Shown: positions 62,820 through 64,000 of the stretch, one piece after another
Layout: each line of letters starts with the position of its first letter
Position numbering within the stretch: position 1 is the first letter of the stretch
Assembly: GCF_000413055.1 (NCBI RefSeq)
Contig: NZ_KE332518.1
Coordinates: 1,737,583 to 1,801,582 of the forward strand
DNA length: 64,000 bases
Direction of reading: 5' to 3'
Source: Treponema maltophilum ATCC 51939
Lineage (GTDB): Bacteria; Spirochaetota; Spirochaetia; Treponematales; Treponemataceae
Made by a program: the position numbers and the translations under genes
The notes under the pieces: generated by a model
Seen by the model: only the letters and a program-made list of their open reading frames with translations
Databases searched by the model: none
What the model was told of the DNA's origin: nothing

Positions 62820-63146
62820 TCAATCCACAAGCATTTCTTTTATAATACTTTTAACTTTTGCTATTTGCGTACTTTTTATCTTACCCAGCTTTTTTATAAG
62901 CCGTACGATATCAACCGTTCTTATTTGGTCCAAAACAATCCAAGCTTTTTTTCCGGCAAATTGCACAGGAACCCGCGTAGGATAAGCATGCGATTTTGTC
63001 GTCATCGGCGCAATAATTACCGTGCGTATTGCAGCGTTCATTTCATCGGGAGAAATAATAAGGCACGGACGAGTTTTGTAAATTTCATGCGCAATTGTCG
63101 GGTCAAGGTTAACCAGATACACTTCGTACTGACTTACCATTCCCAT
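62820..63146 (-). CDS. mazF: MazF/PemK-family mRNA interferase toxin
   Basis: A 108-residue toxin. YEVYLVNLDPTIAHEIYKTRPCLIIS is the family opening, with the catalytic arginine in KTRP; later IIAPMTTKS and VLDQIRTVDIVRL match MazF. It cleaves mRNA at short sequences. The ATG at 63146 has GAGG seven bases upstream and overlaps the antitoxin end. It lies in a segment bounded by direct repeats. Confidence 0.9.
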   Translation of the reverse strand: MGMVSQYEVYLVNLDPTIAHEIYKTRPCLIISPDEMNAAIRTVIIAPMTTKSHAYPTRVPVQFAGKKAWIVLDQIRTVDIVRLIKKLGKIKSTQIAKVKSIIKEMLVD

Positions 63147-63376
63147 TCAAACGCCTCGGAGTCGGGAAACGCTTCCAAAACATCATCCTGATTTTTGTGC
63201 ATATCGGCAAACGCCTGCGCCCAGCCCTTCCGCGGTTCCTCAGACACGGGAGTAAGCACAATTGCCTTATCGGTGATTTCCATATCCATTTGATTTTTAA
63301 CGGAAAAACGGTCGAGCACAACCTTCGGAAAACGTATTCCGCGCGAATTACCGATAGTCACAACCGACACCAGCAT
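63134..63376 (-). CDS. mazE: MazE-type antitoxin
   Basis: An 80-residue protein: an AbrB/MazE swapped-hairpin DNA-binding domain (VTIGNSRGIRFPKVVLDRF; MEITDKAIVLTPV) and an acidic C-terminal tail (DDVLEAFPDSEAFEWEW) that would bind MazF. A GGAGGAG site selects the ATG at 63376. It precedes and overlaps mazF. Confidence 0.9.
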   Translation of the reverse strand: MLVSVVTIGNSRGIRFPKVVLDRFSVKNQMDMEITDKAIVLTPVSEEPRKGWAQAFADMHKNQDDVLEAFPDSEAFEWEW

Positions 63377-63454
63377 ACATTCTCCTCCGTAAACAAGATC
63401 TATACCGTAATTATATTGTAATAACGGCAAAAAGTCAAATTGAATTTTATATGA

Positions 63455-63493
63455 CTGTTCCGCATATTAAACGGCAAGGGGAAATAGGGAATT
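63455..63493 (+). repeat. Direct repeat, copy 2 (39 bp) flanking mazEF
   Basis: The same sequence as 62728-62766 with one mismatch; here it does not encode the end of any gene. It ends four bases before the gltX stop codon, and its last bases with the following three form the palindrome GGGAATTCCC. Confidence 0.92.
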
Positions 63494-63497
63494 CCCG

Positions 63498-64000
63498 CTA
63501 AAATTTTTTCAGGGCGTTTTGCACGCGCGTGCACGCTTTATCGGCGCCTAAAATCAAAATGGAGCCGATAAGCGGCGGCGATACCTTTGAGCCGGTTACC
63601 GCCATGCGGATGGGCATCATAAAATCGCCGAGTTTTACGCCGAGCTTTTCGGCATAGGAGCGCGCAAGATTTTCCTGCGCTTCGTGGTCGAAAGCGGCTT
63701 CATTCGGTTCATTTTTTGCAGTACGCGTGCGCTCATCCAGTTCGCGGATAAAGTTCAGCGCTTCGGTAAGCACCGCCTTCGTTTGCGCGGCATCCAAGCG
63801 TTTGGGGATTATATCGTCGATATTCGGCGCTTCAATCTTTTTAAACAAAAAACCGACCATCTCCGCAGCTTCGGTTAAAAAATGCAGCCGCTCTTTTATA
63901 AGGGGTATTACTTCCATCAGTTTTTTTCTTATATCCGCATCGCTTAAAGCGTCAGCGCCCGCATCGATTTCTTTTTGCGCAACATGGAGCGTGCCGTCAT
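63498..64000 (-). CDS. gltX: Glutamate-tRNA ligase, C-terminal part, cut by window edge
   Basis: An open frame enters from the window end and stops at 63498, giving about 167 residues. It matches the anticodon-binding domain of GltX: IPLIKERLHFLTEAAEMVGFLF and GDFMMPIRMAVTGSKVSPPLIGSILILG, equivalent to the family's PLRVALTG..GPPL segment. The catalytic domain lies outside. It is convergent with the DUF4349 gene; without the mazEF insertion only about 10 bases would separate the two stops. Confidence 0.88.
   Translation of the reverse strand, partial: DGTLHVAQKEIDAGADALSDADIRKKLMEVIPLIKERLHFLTEAAEMVGFLFKKIEAPNIDDIIPKRLDAAQTKAVLTEALNFIRELDERTRTAKNEPNEAAFDHEAQENLARSYAEKLGVKLGDFMMPIRMAVTGSKVSPPLIGSILILGADKACTRVQNALKKF

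Overview
The window looks like the chromosome of a host-associated or anaerobic spirochaete of the Treponema type. The pointers are a large acidic TPR protein resembling the spirochaete periplasmic flagellar collar protein, a protein of the DUF5312 kind, many short-signal-peptide lipoproteins, a single-chain glycyl-tRNA synthetase and the general gene mix. The genus is an inference from content; no rRNA gene is present to confirm it. Genes are densely packed, often with ATGA or GTGA stop/start overlaps, and no gap longer than 300 bases lacks a gene. No CRISPR array, insertion sequence or prophage was seen.

Layout. 1-3.9 kb: the N-terminal part of a multi-pass sensor protein, an RNase II/R-type nuclease and a HicAB toxin-antitoxin pair. 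3.9-12.95 kb, minus strand: a UgpC/MalK-type ABC ATPase, then one long amino-acid biosynthesis operon transcribed thrA, DAHP synthase-prephenate dehydratase fusion, ilvN, cimA, leuB. 12.97-18.8 kb, minus strand: a ParE-type toxin-antitoxin pair, two lipoproteins, and a two-gene ThrE-type threonine/serine exporter. 18.8-25.6 kb, plus strand: an Fbp-type ferric iron ABC transporter, a lipoprotein whose start region duplicates that of the iron-binding protein, isocitrate dehydrogenase, and a VapBC-like pair. 25.6-32.7 kb: glutamate racemase, a zinc-ribbon protein, a divergent pentapeptide-repeat/metallo-beta-lactamase pair, a HEXXH lipoprotein, PgeF and a DUF5312 protein. 32.8-41 kb: copper ATPase, tRNA-Gln and tRNA-Glu, a hemerythrin-like protein, RsgA-MutS2 and AsnRS. 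41-51.8 kb: exported proteins of unknown role, a polyprenol/diacylglycerol-kinase-like membrane protein, the collar-like TPR protein, a beta-barrel-like outer-membrane protein, a degenerate aldo/keto reductase and GlyRS. 51.9-58.2 kb: a six-gene operon joining a nitrogenase-like reductase (NifH-, NifD- and NifK-like) to a complete BtuFCD/FecBCD-type metallophore ABC importer. 58.3-64 kb: ribulokinase and ribulose-phosphate epimerase, RibF, a DUF4349 lipoprotein, a MazEF pair between direct repeats, and the 3' part of gltX.

Three things stand out. First, the nitrogenase-like/ABC operon keeps the Fe-protein cluster ligands but lacks features of a true nitrogenase, and its context suggests reductive handling of an imported metal chelate or tetrapyrrole; the substrate is unknown. 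Second, at least eight unrelated genes show the same start architecture, a sigma70-type promoter whose -10 hexamer lies exactly six bases before the ATG with no Shine-Dalgarno sequence, which predicts leaderless mRNAs. Third, the MazEF cassette is bracketed by a 39-bp direct repeat containing the 3' end of the neighbouring gene, the footprint of a recent insertion, and two other toxin-antitoxin pairs use homologous antitoxins with unrelated toxins.
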